The position numbers and the translations under genes were made by a program. A stretch of 64,000 nucleotides of DNA from Holacanthus passer (Eukaryota; Chordata; Actinopteri; Pomacanthidae), in contig JAFREQ010000037.1 of assembly GCA_025331565.1 (NCBI GenBank), forward strand, positions 496,001-560,000, read 5' to 3'. The notes under the pieces were generated by a model, which was not told where the DNA came from, ran no database searches, and saw only the letters and a program-made list of their open reading frames with translations. Below are positions 25,771 to 37,787 of the stretch, in pieces. Each line of letters starts with the position of its first letter. The first letter of the stretch is position 1.

Positions 25771-28539
25771 AATCCTAAAGCCGCAGGATGAGGGTGAAGC
25801 ATTTTCAAGTCTTCACCTCAATTTGCACTCTGCAGGGCAAACTCACATCCACCCAGGTCTTTGCATGTCTCTTACCTTGCATTGAGTCTGAACACACCTG
25901 CACTGTTTTGCCCTTGTCTAATTACATGACATTCAATGCACACCATATTCTCATTGCGTACCTAGGACAAAAGACTCCTTGTGTACTAATTTCTCCTGTT
26001 ATCATATAGGCTGTTTTTTAGGTTTTTGGGGGGGAGAGATATGTCTCTTACTGGTGGTCATATTATGCCTCAGGCTCAGGCTTTTGTGAGTTTCTGCAGT
26101 CTCTGCCATAAAGAGCATGTGTATTAGAGTCCTTCTCTGACTGCGCAGGATGAGAGCATGCACGTTAAGTCTTCCTTTGGCCAAGATGGTTTTCTTCCTG
26201 TCGGCTCCCTGCACACATGAAAGGCGTGATATGCTTTAATGATACAGCTGTTTGAGACTCCTCCAAACTTTATTAGACTGTGTGAATAAAAAAAAGGAGT
26301 AATTTCTGGCTATTTTCACTTTTGTACTCTCAGAAAAGTGTATTAAGCTGCTGCTTTTGTAATGATTGCATATGGGAAAAAGTAGAATTTGGCCATTGTG
26401 CATCTCATTATCCTGCAGTACCAAGTGTGGCCACTATGCCAAAATCAAAGCCTAGTACTCTTCCACGGGACTTGGTTACATTTCATTTCGAGAGTGTTGC
26501 AAATTGTTTGTAGCCTCTTTGTAGCTCGGCTAGCAAGTTTCTTCAAGTCTGTTTATCATGTGTTTTTTTTTTACTAAATCAGCTCTAAAAGTGTTTAGGA
26601 AGCCTAATTTACGATGGCGTGGGTAAGGGCTTTTGCTGCCATCAAGGAAATTAATCCCTGACAAGTCAAAAATGAACCGGAATCCATCTCCCGATGTCTG
26701 TCTGCTGCAGGAGCAGACCGGTGTCCAGCAGCCAAGAATTACCACTGTCACACAATTTCATAATGAGCTCAAAAACGCCATCTGCCAGAGAAAATCATTC
26801 TGGCCACTTCCAGTTACGCAGGAGAGCATGAATATGTGACTGATAATCAAGCCACACACAACAAGATATGTAAATGTAGGATTTGCATTCTGCTTGTAAG
26901 GAAATTATTTCACGTCTACAAGAGAAAAGGTCAAAAAGACATTTGGACTATCTCATCTTTCTACTACATTCATTACTTGAAAAACTTTTCCAACCTTTCC
27001 TGATTCTTGTTTTCAAAAAAATATTTTTTCTAAAACAGGCGTTGGTTCATCTTATCATCTGGGTTGTCTTGCAATCCAGAACCAACTGACTGTTTCACTG
27101 TCTAACTACCTGGTGGCTCCTGTGTTTTCACTCTTGCCTGCCATGTAACTTTGAATCACAGCGAGAGTCCTGTCTCGGCCGGCCAGAGGAGCCTCCTTGA
27201 TGGATTAGGAAACATGCTGCCCACTGCAGCGCCAAGGTGAGAAAGCTCACCTCTGACAAAGGGCGATAACTCATGGGATTACTGCTGAATGAGGGCAGGG
27301 ATGTTGGAGCAGTGGACGTGAAAGAACCGTGACGCCGGGGAGGCTGCACTCTTCGCGGAGGATGGTTTCAATCCATCGACATTGGGGTTATAGATGAGAC
27401 TGCAAGCGTAATCCAGGCCTGAGGAGGCCAGCACGTTATTGCCACTGAAGCAATAACAAAATCTTTCTGCAGTTAAAGGTGTTCTGGGTCAAAGATACAG
27501 TACAAGGTAAATGAGACTGTATATCACAGGCTTTGTCGTAGTTAATTTCATGTGACACTGTCGGCTAAAATTACATGTGAGAAAACACTTTGAAGTCATG
27601 GCATCAAATTAGCCTACTGACAGAATGTAATATTCCTGAAGAAACACATACAGTAAAATATAGTCTGCAACATATGTTTGACATCTTGATGATGTTGAAC
27701 AGCACCTGTACTCAATTTATTTTTAATGTTTTGACTACACTTTTGACACCTTTTATCATGCATTGTTATTTTTCCGTCTAACCTATAGACAAGACAAAGT
27801 AGCTCTGTACATTTAATCCATTTATTTGTATAAAAAGGAAAAAGGCAGTCATAGCACATAGTCATACTACAAAAATGTAAGTCAATATTAGAGTAAATGT
27901 AGTCATTCAAAGTGTATTAAATATGATTAAAGTGCTCAAAAAATGTAAATTTATTAGACTTTAATGGATCCTGTGGTGAGATTGTTTTGCCAAGTACTAT
28001 TTCCAAGGTCAAGAATTAACTCTGAATCTCAATTTAAATATATTCAAATATTATGCTTAATACTGAAAATGAAAATCTGTGCAAAAAAACCACAAACCTC
28101 ACGTACCTTGCTTTTGTCCCTTCTATGATTAATGGTACGTATTTTATTCAACAGTCAAATGTAGACAAAATTGCAGTGAAAGTAGCTGACAGCTACAATC
28201 GATCAAAGCTACACTGGAAAATGTTTCAGCGATCTGAAACAGCGGTAAACATAATGTAGGATTGTCTGTTCAGGATCAAAAGGCAAAGGGCTGCTTTAGA
28301 CTTCCTTATTTGTGCATTGTCTTGACATGCGCCACTGATTCAAATGTTAAAAAAAGAAATCTTTAATGTGATATCTATAGAACCAAAACCCTTTCAAATG
28401 CAGCCAGTCTCGGCTGGTAAACACCATTTTACACAAATGTGGAAACACAATATTGCATATTTTGTCATTTACTATTGGAAATCATGGACAAACATTTAAG
28501 AAAAAGTTGGGCCTCTGAAAGTTCACAAAACAACTTCCA

Positions 28540-28800
28540 ATTAGAAATTTCTCATTAGTAATTCCCCTTGTTAAAGCCTCGCAGGCTTGTTTGACAAAGG
28601 GGAAATATGATTTTTTCATCTGTAATTTCAGTGTAGAATTGGTACAGAATTAGACGTAAATTAACTCCATTGGAAAAACTTATTAAAAGCAATGTTTTAC
28701 TGCTGCGAGCTGCTTTGCCGTGCTTCATTTATTTTCAAGTGTATCTCCTTGAACGTTCTTAATTACAACTAATTCATATATCTCTATTTGAGCGTTGAAT
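28540..28800. promoter_or_regulatory. Candidate conserved element containing a 43-nt hairpin
   Basis: TTCCCCTTGT (28562-28571) pairs with ACAAAGGGGAA (28594-28604) with one bulged A. Inside, AAGCCT (28574-28579) pairs with AGGCTT (28583-28588) around a CGC loop. The outer arms place two SOX/TCF-like ACAAAG/CTTGTT words head to head. Downstream are GTAAATTAAC, CTTAATTACAACTAATTC and GTGATGACGTG. The block is repeat-free and enhancer-like. An RNA role for the hairpin is possible but unsupported. Confidence 0.35.
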
Positions 28801-30730
28801 GAATAAGTGATGACGTGCCGTTATACAGGTGTACTGGAACACTTACACTGACAAATACACACAGGATTCTGTTTTGGCCAAGGACACTGTATGTAGTGCA
28901 ATGAATACATGGGAGATACTGGAGTATTTATAATGTATGTCATTGGCCCATTAGCCTTCCTGAGCTTCATGCCTGTATTGATTTGAGAAAAGAATCGAAT
29001 GGGACATTGATAATTGTGATACAGTCTTGTTGAAGAGACTGAAAAGGGATATAGATATTTATCTATTAGCTCACCAGGTACTTTTTTGAAATCTTCTTTT
29101 CAGTTTCTAGCACTGCTGCTTCTCTTGCAGTTCACCGAACAAGAAACCCTCTGAAACAAAGTTAAGAGATTATGATTATAAAAATAAATAAATGATGAAC
29201 GTCACATTGTTGCGGTTTACTCACAGTCGTAATCCATCTTCAGAAGTTTCAAGTGTGTCACCTCTGAATTTATTTAGCAGAATTGTCGCCCCCGCTGAGT
29301 TATTAGTCCCGCGCCCAACGCTGCTGAGTGACCCCCACTGATATTTCCACAGATTTGTGTCATTGTTGCAGGAGTGTTTCTGGAGGGAGAGAAAATTATG
29401 CATTAGTGTGTCTGCTAAATAAAAAAAAAAGCAACTGCTCTGTCTCGCGGCCCTCTAACATTCAGCGAAATCGACTTCGAATGATCAAAGTTTGAGTCTG
29501 TCATCACCTTTTAAATACAAATATACAAAAAACCCCAGATATTATTTCCAACTGAAGTTATTATTAGCATCAGTCAGCAATGATTAGAAAGAAACGGCAA
29601 GGCATGAAAGAGTGCTGTTTAACTTTTTCTGCCTCAGAGCAAACACTGTTCTCATTACTTTGGGGGCAACTTTTTCTAATGCTGTGGACACCACTGTTTT
29701 AGGACAGAGGCAAACAAAAAATCTCAGAGATGGACGTATGAATTTAATATGCTACCAATTTATCCAAAACTGCATGACAGAATTTTTTTTTTTTTTTTTG
29801 CAATTTTAGCTGAAAGACAGAGACAGAGCTTTCATATACCCAGATGGCAACCCAACGTTTTGCCCTGATACAGTATTTACATATTTCTAGTTGAAACAGG
29901 GTCCTCTGAACAAGGTGCTTCTCAGTTTGAGGAAACTAAGCATATTTATTTCACACTCTTACCACAGTGAATCTCTTGCAGAACTAAATTTGTCACGTTT
30001 CCTCTAATATATTACACATGATAGATGTAGTTGCACGTGTTCTTCTTCCTGTATATCTTTATTTGTAACTTGAAGATATATGTGTTCTTTTGTTTCTGAT
30101 GTGATAATACACGAGGTCTGGCACTTTGACTATGGCAACTCCTTCCCTTGGATCCATTATCCAATAGATCTGAAATCACATTCACTCAATTATCTGATGA
30201 TAATTGTACACCTGCTCAGATTATATGTGTTTGCCTCGTGTCTTAGTCCATTTCGATTCTGATAAAGACAGACTAGTGTCAAAACATTAGTCTGTTTGCA
30301 CAATTAGAGGCTGCAAATCAGTGTCCTTCACTCCTTTTTTGGTTGCTCTTATTTTAACTCAGCCTCAATAAGAACCATTACAGCATTTTAGCTCTTATCA
30401 TCAGCTGATAGAGATCATACCTGCTGCCTCATGTGCTCCATTAAAGCAGGTTTCCACTGAGGTGTGGCTTGTAGATGTGGGTACAGATATCTGGATAAAT
30501 CACCCACAGTATAACTACTCATTCGAATAGCTCCTTAGCTTAGCTCCTTTAACTTCTGCCACACTGCTGTTTCAATTCTTTATTGCCCTTTGTTTCTCTA
30601 TCCTTCCTTCCTGCCTTGGTCTCTCCATTTCTTTCTCTCGTTACTCACTCACCTTCCCTCCTTTCTCTCCTCTAATCTTTCGTTATCTTGTTGTGTCCTT
30701 ACACCTTTGTCTTCCCTCTTCTGTACACGT
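28801..30730. other. Unique AT-rich non-coding sequence
   Basis: No gene recognised. Only short unremarkable frames and a T17 run (29783-29799) are seen. Confidence 0.5.
29783..29799 (+). repeat. (T)17 homopolymer
   Basis: Seventeen T residues in unique sequence. Confidence 0.9.
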
Positions 30731-30752
30731 CCACACACACACTCACACACGC

Positions 30753-30783
<31 letters not shown>
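30731..30783 (+). repeat. (CA)n microsatellite, compound
   Basis: CA-rich from 30731 with T and G interruptions; pure (CA)13 from 30758 to 30783. It follows a pyrimidine-rich stretch and is followed by interspersed-repeat sequence. Confidence 0.92.
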
Positions 30784-30840
30784 GCTGTACTGGGAGACAA
30801 ATGCTGCTCCTAATAAAAGTGGAACGCAAAGACGTCTGTG

Positions 30841-31140
30841 TGCTAAAGAACTGTACTAAAGTAAAAGTTTTAGGTTCTTGTAGTGTTTCATGCTACTTAG
30901 TCCTTCTGCCTCGATACGACAATTTACCCCAATACAGTTATCTGAGAGCTGTATACTTACTAGCTACTTTACTTACACATAAACCAGCTTATAAAATACA
31001 AAACACTGCATTAGATTAAACTACCTGGCAGTATGTACTTGTTAAAACTATATTTACATGCCTATATATATATATTATATTAATATCTAGGCAAAATTAA
31101 AGGAACATGAATGCACCAGTAATATTATATAATATTGTAT
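30841..31140 (+). repeat. Degenerate teleost interspersed repeat, copy B
   Basis: ACTAAAGTAAAAGTTTTAGG, TTTCATGCTACTTAGTCC, CAGTTATCTGAGAGCT, CAGCTTATAAAATAC and TTAGATTAAACTACC occur in the order I recall for the abundant ACTTTTACTT-type fish repeat. An AT-rich TATATTATATT tail follows, like the AT-rich leader of the copy at 60-430. This copy preserves the other half of the consensus. Boundaries are approximate. Confidence 0.5.
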
Positions 31141-32840
31141 ATTATGAACCCATGGGAGATTTTTGGAGCATCGTGTCACACAGCCACCATCATCAAAACA
31201 CCAAATGAAGGAATATTTTTTTTGAAGAAGGCAGTTCATCCCTTCAGTAGATTTCACTTGATACTTGTAGATCCAGTGCAAAGACACAATAAAGCTGGTC
31301 TCGAGGCTGACCGTGGCGCTTTACTAAGACACTTGGCTTGTTGGCTTTCAACAAACCAGTCTGTATGTTATGTCTCTTTGCACTGCAGCAGGACATTTTC
31401 TCCAGAAAAAAACATTCTTGTTCGTGGTGTAGTAGCTTAAAGCATGAAGCTATGACAAAGAGTCATTGTCATTTTCAAGCAACAGTCCCTTCGCACACAA
31501 GCACACACATACACAGTATAGCTGAACAAGGTTGTGCACAAGGTCGGGCTAAAGTTGCCCAAGCGACAGCCCATTTGCCCTCTTTGGCTGAGTTGCCCCT
31601 CTGTCGCAAAGAAATAATTGAAATATAAATAAATAATTGTTTCATTTCTGCTGTTGTGGCTGAATAAACATGGGTAGGCCATCGGCAAAATTAAATCACC
31701 ATATCATCCAAACTTTGATAGGCACGCCTCTGCATGAATGGTGTAACCAATGTGATGCCATGTGAATAAAAATTGTCACAGATGCTTCAGATACGCCAGA
31801 TTGTTACATTTGCATTACATTGTGCAATATTGCCTCATATTACGCTATAACATGAGCCAATAGACATATAGGCAGCAGGCTATTTTTTCAGGTTAGAGCA
31901 ACAGTCCCTCAAAATATCTGTGCATGTCCCTGTAGCTGAAGGTATCCATACACATTTAGCCAATGTCGAGGGCATGTCCAACAGTCCCAGTGAATACCCT
32001 GTTTATTCAGAAAAGGCAAAAGAAAGAGTTATAAAAAAAAGAGTCTGAGAGCATTTTGGAGAGCTCAGAGGCAATGACAGGATTGAAAAAAAGCGACGTG
32101 AAGAGAGAGAGAAAGAGAGAGATCCTACAAGACATGCAAAAGAAATAAACACCATTTTAACAGAGTATTCAGCCCTTTGCCTTTTACAAGACCCACGCTC
32201 CAGAGGGGCATTTATCCATCATCTGCAGATCCACAGCTGCCAATAAATCCCAGACAAGCTTTTCCTGCTGTCTGACACGCAGTCAGTGCAGAAACAGAGA
32301 TGTTTTACAGTAAAACCACAACCGTGTAAAAGATCTGTCTGCCTCCCCTGGGGTGAAGGCTGGAACAATACTGTCTCTTTCCTCTATGGACTTGGAAATA
32401 GAGAGATCTTTACAGCGTGGCCATCGTACACGCACATGTGGCGTGTAGCTTTCAGGGGTGATAACCTCTGACGGCTCTCGCGGGACCAGCTTGGGGCCAG
32501 ATGTGACGAGCTCCAGTCAACGTTAATCTACTTTTTAAAAAGGGAGATGTCGCTGGTATTGTTTTAATATCCAGAGAACCTAAAAGAACAAAGTCTGTTG
32601 ATAGAAACTACTAAATGATACAAGACATGAAAGGGCTTGATTATTTTTTGTCATAATCAACTTTGTTCAGCAGTCAGAAGCAATCAAAAGATGTATTTTT
32701 ATACCACACGGGCTGGAATCAAAGCAAACAGCAGGTTCAAAACTCATTATCTTACAACAAAATGAAAAAAAAAAATCACTGATGATCCTCTCATATGTTG
32801 CAAGTTCAAAGTAACTAGAAACAGATTTTGTGGTTTGCCA

Positions 32841-32866
32841 AGGTCAGAGGTCAAGAAAGCTGACCT
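32841..32866 (+). promoter_or_regulatory. Nuclear-receptor DR1 site plus inverted third half-site
   Basis: AGGTCA (32841-32846), one spacer base, AGGTCA (32848-32853): a perfect DR1 as bound by HNF4, COUP-TF, RXR or PPAR dimers. An inverted TGACCT half-site lies at 32861-32866. The motif is exact; occupancy is unknown. Confidence 0.4.
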
Positions 32867-33639
32867 CTGCGTGTCTTTAATGTACTCCACAGGAAGCTCT
32901 GCATGCCCAGCTGGACCTGGCAGGCCTGCTTGACCACAGGTCGCTGATGGATACAAGTTTTACAGAGACGCTCGTGGTGTATGACAGAGAGTGAAAGATA
33001 GTCAAAGGTGGAAAGTTGGCCAGTTCAGGGTGCTGTTGTTTTTGGAGAAGAGAAAATGAGAGCGAGAAAAGTGAGTGAGTCTTTTTTTCCTGCTCCACAC
33101 TCCTTAGCGGAGCAGGGATTAAGGACTTGCCAAATTGAGCCAGAGGACAGGAAGGTCAAAGTTGAAAGAAGAGAACAAAGAGGAAGCGATGGCGGAGGAT
33201 GTGGTAATGTTGTTTCATGTTGGATCAGAGATGGCCCCTAAAAACCTCCCGTCTGAGCGAAAGAAAAGAGGGAAGGAGTCGAGAGGGAAGCGGAGGTCAG
33301 GGTGGGGGAGTGTGTGCTGACTAAGCCGTTTGAAAGGTCGTGTTATGAACTCGTCGTTAACCTCTGCGGGCTGTAGGGAGGAGGACCGGGGCCTGGGAAT
33401 AGCACTGCAACCCAAAGAACCGCTCTTATCCAGTCATAACTCAACACAGGACAGTTAAGTGTCATCGCTTTCGGAGCAAACACTCCCCTCACTTTATCCC
33501 AACAGTCTTTTTTACTCCTTTGCTGATTACATTACACTTTTTAATAGACACTCTCCTTCTTAATCTTTCATTTTTCACTGATTTCTTTATGCACGCAGCT
33601 GGTTTATACACAACAACACTGGTGTTTCATGTTCTGAAT

Positions 33640-33960
33640 ATGGGCCAATGTTGATTGGGTTAAAGGGATATGGCAGCGGGCTTCGTGTCAGACCCCCTCA
33701 GGTGTGGAGACAGCGGCGGTTGTCAGGGTTATTACCTGTCGAAATGCTAACAAGCATATCTGAGGACCTGGAGAGCTCAATAGCAATGATATTAATAACT
33801 CCGCAGCTCCGTCAGGGCTGTCTGTTTTCTGAGCCATATTAGGATTGGCCCTTATTGACACTGTCGCTGCATCAAGACTAAATCAATAGTCCATTTACTG
33901 CACTGCATGGATTAGAAAACAAATCAAATAAGATATTCTAGGCGAGTGGAATTTGTCTGA
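33640..33960. promoter_or_regulatory. Candidate conserved non-coding block
   Basis: Repeat-free sequence with TGTCAGGGTTATTACCTGTC, GATATTAATAACTCC, CTTATTGACACTGTC and CTAAATCAATAGTCC. These combine TGACA-type and ATTA-type words. Conservation is untested. Confidence 0.28.
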
Positions 33961-34629
33961 GAGTATTCAGTAGGTAAGTGCGGGATGCTCAGAAGTCCTT
34001 TTCATGTTAAGAGCCGGACACTGTTGCAATAGCTGTCTGAAACAGATGGTTGAGTCGACATCTGCTACCATCAAACTGGAGAGTGCGTCTGATATTTCCA
34101 ACATCAAAAACAACTCTTCAGTGCATTTATATTCTGCCTGCCACGGGTCATATCTAGGAAGGCATACGCAACGTTTTCATTTCAGAGCCCAGTATCAGCT
34201 TCAGTTCTAGTCAAAGCATTTTTTGTCAATACCACAAATGTATTGTTGTGAAACAAGTACAAAATCTGAAGAATCATATTTTTGTGGACTTCCATTGTGT
34301 ATTGATACGATATTAGATTCTCTCATAGTATTTTAAAGGTAGTATCATCTTATTATGTGATACATTGGTATGATGACTGTGTGTCTATGAAGCACATAGG
34401 TGATTTTTTTCAGTTTGACTCTACTGCTGGACCTCATTACTTGTCATACCACCATGCTATATTCATACCATACAGACATACCACATTTAAAGAACAAATC
34501 TAGCAGACGATAAACAAACCTGAATCAGATGCTGAATTGTTAAAGTTTAACAGTGAATATAATTTGTTTTTACAGTTGTGACATTACACCCGGGGCAGTT
34601 TAGACTCATTTGTCATCAATGATATAATA

Positions 34630-35001
34630 AGAGTCTGCAGCCATGTTAGTGTCTTTGTGAGGCTGCACTAAACTCCAACTTCAGCATGCAAACATGCTCA
34701 CAAATGACAATGCTAACATGTGGATGATGTCGTGATGATGACGTTCACCTTCTTAGTTTAGTGTGTTAGCATGCAAACATTTGCTTATTAAAATTTATTT
34801 TGACTCGACAGTGTTAAATGAAAAGCTAAAATTCATCCTCAGAGGAACATTTATTTTAACCAGCTGTTGGCATGAGATAAGAGAGTCATCGCATGATCAA
34901 AGTCATTAGGATCATCCTCTGGTCACGGATATCTGCAATAATTGTTCTTGAGACATGTCAGTAAGAACCAACCGACTGACAGACCAACATCCATGTAGCC
35001 A
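34630..35001 (-). repeat. Teleost interspersed repeat (GTTAGCATG type), minus copy
   Basis: On the minus strand it reads ATGTTGGTCTGTCAGTCGG, then ...AATGACTTTGATCATG..., then TAGCATTGTCATTTGTGAGC and ATGTTTGCATGC, and ends near a CAGCCTCACAAAG phrase. The same ordered words occur on the plus strand at 40665-41125. I recall this as one of the most abundant unclassified dispersed repeats in percomorph genomes. It has no coding capacity. Confidence 0.6.
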
Positions 35002-36583
35002 CACTGCTAATGGTAAAAATGTTGGTCAAACACTGAGGCATACTTGCATCATGCTGCACGGCACCTACACAATACCTGTAATTGCAAAATCCATGCCTAC
35101 TTGAGGTGATTCTTGGTTTCCATAAAGCCCCTTCACAGTATTGGGGTACAGCATTATTCTGGATTGTCACCTAGAAAGATTATCTAACAGTTAAATGGTG
35201 ATTTGGGTTTCCTGTAAACTAGGTCTTAGTTCCATACCTTTGGCCATCGTTCTGGTCAGAAGTCCAAGATTGCTATCAACATTTTAGGTGCATTTGCTTT
35301 TGTATGTTCACAATTTGACTAAACTGTTAGTATGTTTACAACCTGTCTAATCATCTGATGGCTCTGGCCAAAGTGGAAATTATTACAGTGATGTGACTGT
35401 GTTTCCAGAGCTTTGCTTTTATTTTGGTATTTTTACAATGTTGTCATAAACTGACTGTTTACGGCCAAAAAAACAACAACTCTTTATTATTTAATTATTT
35501 TTTAATTAGGATAATTGGCAAAGTGGAGCAGTGGTGGTTTGGTTTAACTTTATGCAAATCAATTACTCAGGAGTAATACACTTGGAAACTTGATTGACAA
35601 AATTAAACTGTTGGTCTTGAAAGCTGGAGCTGCTCCTCCCTGCTCCCATCCTGCCACCACACTCTCCCTGGGCACCATTAATTTCCACTGTACTGTTTCA
35701 CCATCAAGCCACCCGCCCGCGAAAAACAAACTTTCACTTTTCACGCATGCGGCACGCATTTTAATTTGAACTGAACGTACATTTGTTGCCCACTCACGTC
35801 CCTGAATAATGAATGAGACACCTGAGTACCAGACACCTTCTCACATCTTTCCCTTCTTTACTGTGAGTCACCACCTCAGTTCCTATCCTCCCTACCTGTC
35901 ATCATAGCTTAAAATAAAGGGAGCCGAGAGCAAGTGATAAAAAGAAACACACGCACTCCTCTTGACTTTAACATGCTCGCTGAAGCCCACGCACCATTAC
36001 TGTATGGCACTCTGATTTATCTCATCTCTCATTCTGCCTCCGTAGCTTCCCAAATTCGCAGTGCCACATACGCACGCGCCCACACACACACTTACACACA
36101 CTCATACATACATACCATACAGGATCTACACACATTAATCATTCACTACTGTCTTTGCCCTGGAAATGTTCAACATTTTTAACTCATCCCGAGAACCTGT
36201 GTATTTCAGCCTCTTCTCCTCAGTTGGTCTGTCAGCATGAGTTCTTATGGAGGGCAACCAGATTGCCCTTAGATTATAGATTAAACCCTGCTGTCCTTTT
36301 AAAGGAGTACTTCAGTGATTTTACTATTTCATTTTCACTTTCATCCACAAAGCTGGGAAACATATGAGAGGTAGAAAACATTATGGCCAAAATGAATGCA
36401 GCAGAGGCCATCACATTTTATTATACCATCCCAGCTTGGTATAATATTACACCCTCTCTGCTTGGTTTCTTGCCTGTGTCTTCCACCTGTTTGTATCCTA
36501 GACTATTAAACATTTGAAGCCTCAAGCCCAACCTGACATGACCCTGTTGGCATCATCAGACATGGACCTTGTTACATTAATAT
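35002..36583. other. Unique non-coding sequence
   Basis: No gene recognised. There is a CA-rich stretch near 36070-36120 and nothing else notable. Confidence 0.5.
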
Positions 36584-37062
36584 GATGGCTGTTTCACCCA
36601 AGCGGCAACCTGTGGCACTGAAAAATGAAACCAACACGGAAGTGCCAAAAGCTGCAGTTCCTCGAATGAACACTAGGGGCAGGCTCCAAAAGGGAGTCAA
36701 TTACATTTGACCACCATGTTAAAATGTCCAACTTTACAGCAGAAGAAAACATGTTTACAGCCTGGTACAAAAAATGGCTCTAGTCTCTTTAGCTGATTTT
36801 CCACTTCATGACAACTGTAGAGGGGGTGATTTTCACTCGTTTAAAATCTGTACCAACGGGTTAGCCAGCTAGCTTGGTGGCCATGTTTCATCAAACAGGC
36901 TTCATTCAGCTCCACCCTCGCTCCACCTTTGCTCCACCTCTTTGTCCATATTTGGATTAACCGGAGTTAGGCGACGTCACTACTGCCAAGATGGTGGTGC
37001 TCTTCAGAAATCTACGGGTGACGTCACAGAGGCTACATCCATGTTTTATACAGTCTAGAGAA
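36584..37062 (+). repeat. Teleost interspersed repeat with GACGTCAC motifs
   Basis: The block runs from TGGCTGTTTCACCCAAGC through AACACTAGGGGCAGG, GGTTAGCCAGCTAGCTTGG, GGCGACGTCACTACTGCC and AAGATGGTGG to GGGTGACGTCACAGAGG and TTTTATACAGTCT. I recall this order from a dispersed fish repeat ending in 'ACGTCAC...TACAGTCT'. The copy carries a palindromic CRE (TGACGTCA, 37019-37026), a YY1-like AAGATGG and a degenerate CTCF-like CACTAGGGGCAG. It is unclassified and not coding. Confidence 0.55.
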
Positions 37063-37253
37063 ACACAAGTCACTTTTACTTTTACACTTTTTTACTTTTG
37101 CTAAAAGTAGCAATGGCAGTCTTACGAGGTTGGATTGAGAAACATTTCTGTAACACTTTCAACATTTCACAAGTCAGAGTTGAATGCTGTGAGATGAAAA
37201 TAAAAGTGCAAGGTTACACACTCACAGAGAACAGATAAGTTTATACAGCAGAA

Positions 37254-37787
37254 TGTCATGGTTTGGATGTCTTAGTTTATTTGTGTTTGTTCTCCAGGGT
37301 TTTTGGTTCAGGGTTTCTTCTACAGTGTTAGTGGTTTTGTTTTTTCTTCTGTTTCTTCTGGCTTTGCTTCAGTGGCTGGGGGCGTGGTCTCAGGTGCTGT
37401 GGCCCTCTGTGTCTCACAGCTGCATCTCATCTCACCTCGTCACTGGCAACTTTAAAGGACTTTTCATTTCACCTGCAAGCTGCCAGATCGTCCCTGTCTT
37501 TGCCCCTGACTTCTAGTGTTTTTCCTGTTTTTCCGGTGTTCCTCGTTTCTCCTGTGTTCATCCTTACCGGCTCCACCAATGTGTCTCCAGCCAGCAGCCT
37601 CAGCACCTACCACCCACCACCCAGCCTCCATCCGTTGAAGCAAATCCACTCCACCAGCCTCCCTACACATTTATGTGTTTGTGTGTCTTCTGGAGATTTT
37701 TTTGCTTAATAAATCCCTTTTACCCAGTCACCCTGGTCTGTGTCTCGCTCCTGGGTCCAGTTAAGAACTAACCCCTAAATCATCACA
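37254..37787 (+). mobile_element. Probable solo LTR (534 bp) of an LTR retrotransposon
   Basis: The element begins TGTCATGGTTT and ends AAATCATCACA, an imperfect terminal inverted pair with TG...CA ends. A polyadenylation signal AATAAA (37708-37713) lies about 75 bp before the right end, followed by a GTCTGTGTCTCGCTCCTGG phrase typical of the R-U5 part of fish Gypsy-type LTRs as I recall them. Flanks CAGAA (37249-37253) and AAGAA (37788-37792) match at 4 of 5 bases, fitting a 5-bp target duplication. No internal retroviral-like genes adjoin, so this is a solo LTR. The hydrophobic 87-codon frame inside is a by-product. A non-autonomous DNA transposon is the alternative. Confidence 0.55.

Larger units (their letters stand above)
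23461..28539. other. Unique non-coding sequence
   Basis: No gene recognised. It contains a GCTAGCTAGCTAG run (23541-23553), TTCTA simple repeats (24533-24565), a GC-rich hairpin (24224-24245) and homopolymers at 25451 and 25754. A possible splice-flanked open segment (27161-27235) was examined and not accepted. Several stretches, such as 27120-27400, look conserved by composition but carry no diagnostic motif. Confidence 0.45.
31141..34629. other. Unique non-coding sequence
   Basis: No gene recognised. Frames of 60-101 codons around 31135-31690 and 32877-33415 are unlike known proteins. The interval contains nuclear-receptor half-sites (32841-32866) and a candidate conserved block (33640-33960). 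Elsewhere nothing stands out. Confidence 0.45.

Noticed and set aside
27161..27235. Open 75-base segment with a plausible acceptor (CACAG) before and donor (AAG|GTGAGA) after, suggesting an exon.
   Set aside because: The translated 25 residues match no protein I know, no partner exons are visible, and such splice-like pairs are common by chance.
37253..37516. Hydrophobic 87-codon frame that looks like a small membrane protein.
   Set aside because: It lies wholly inside the probable solo LTR and starts at its very first bases.
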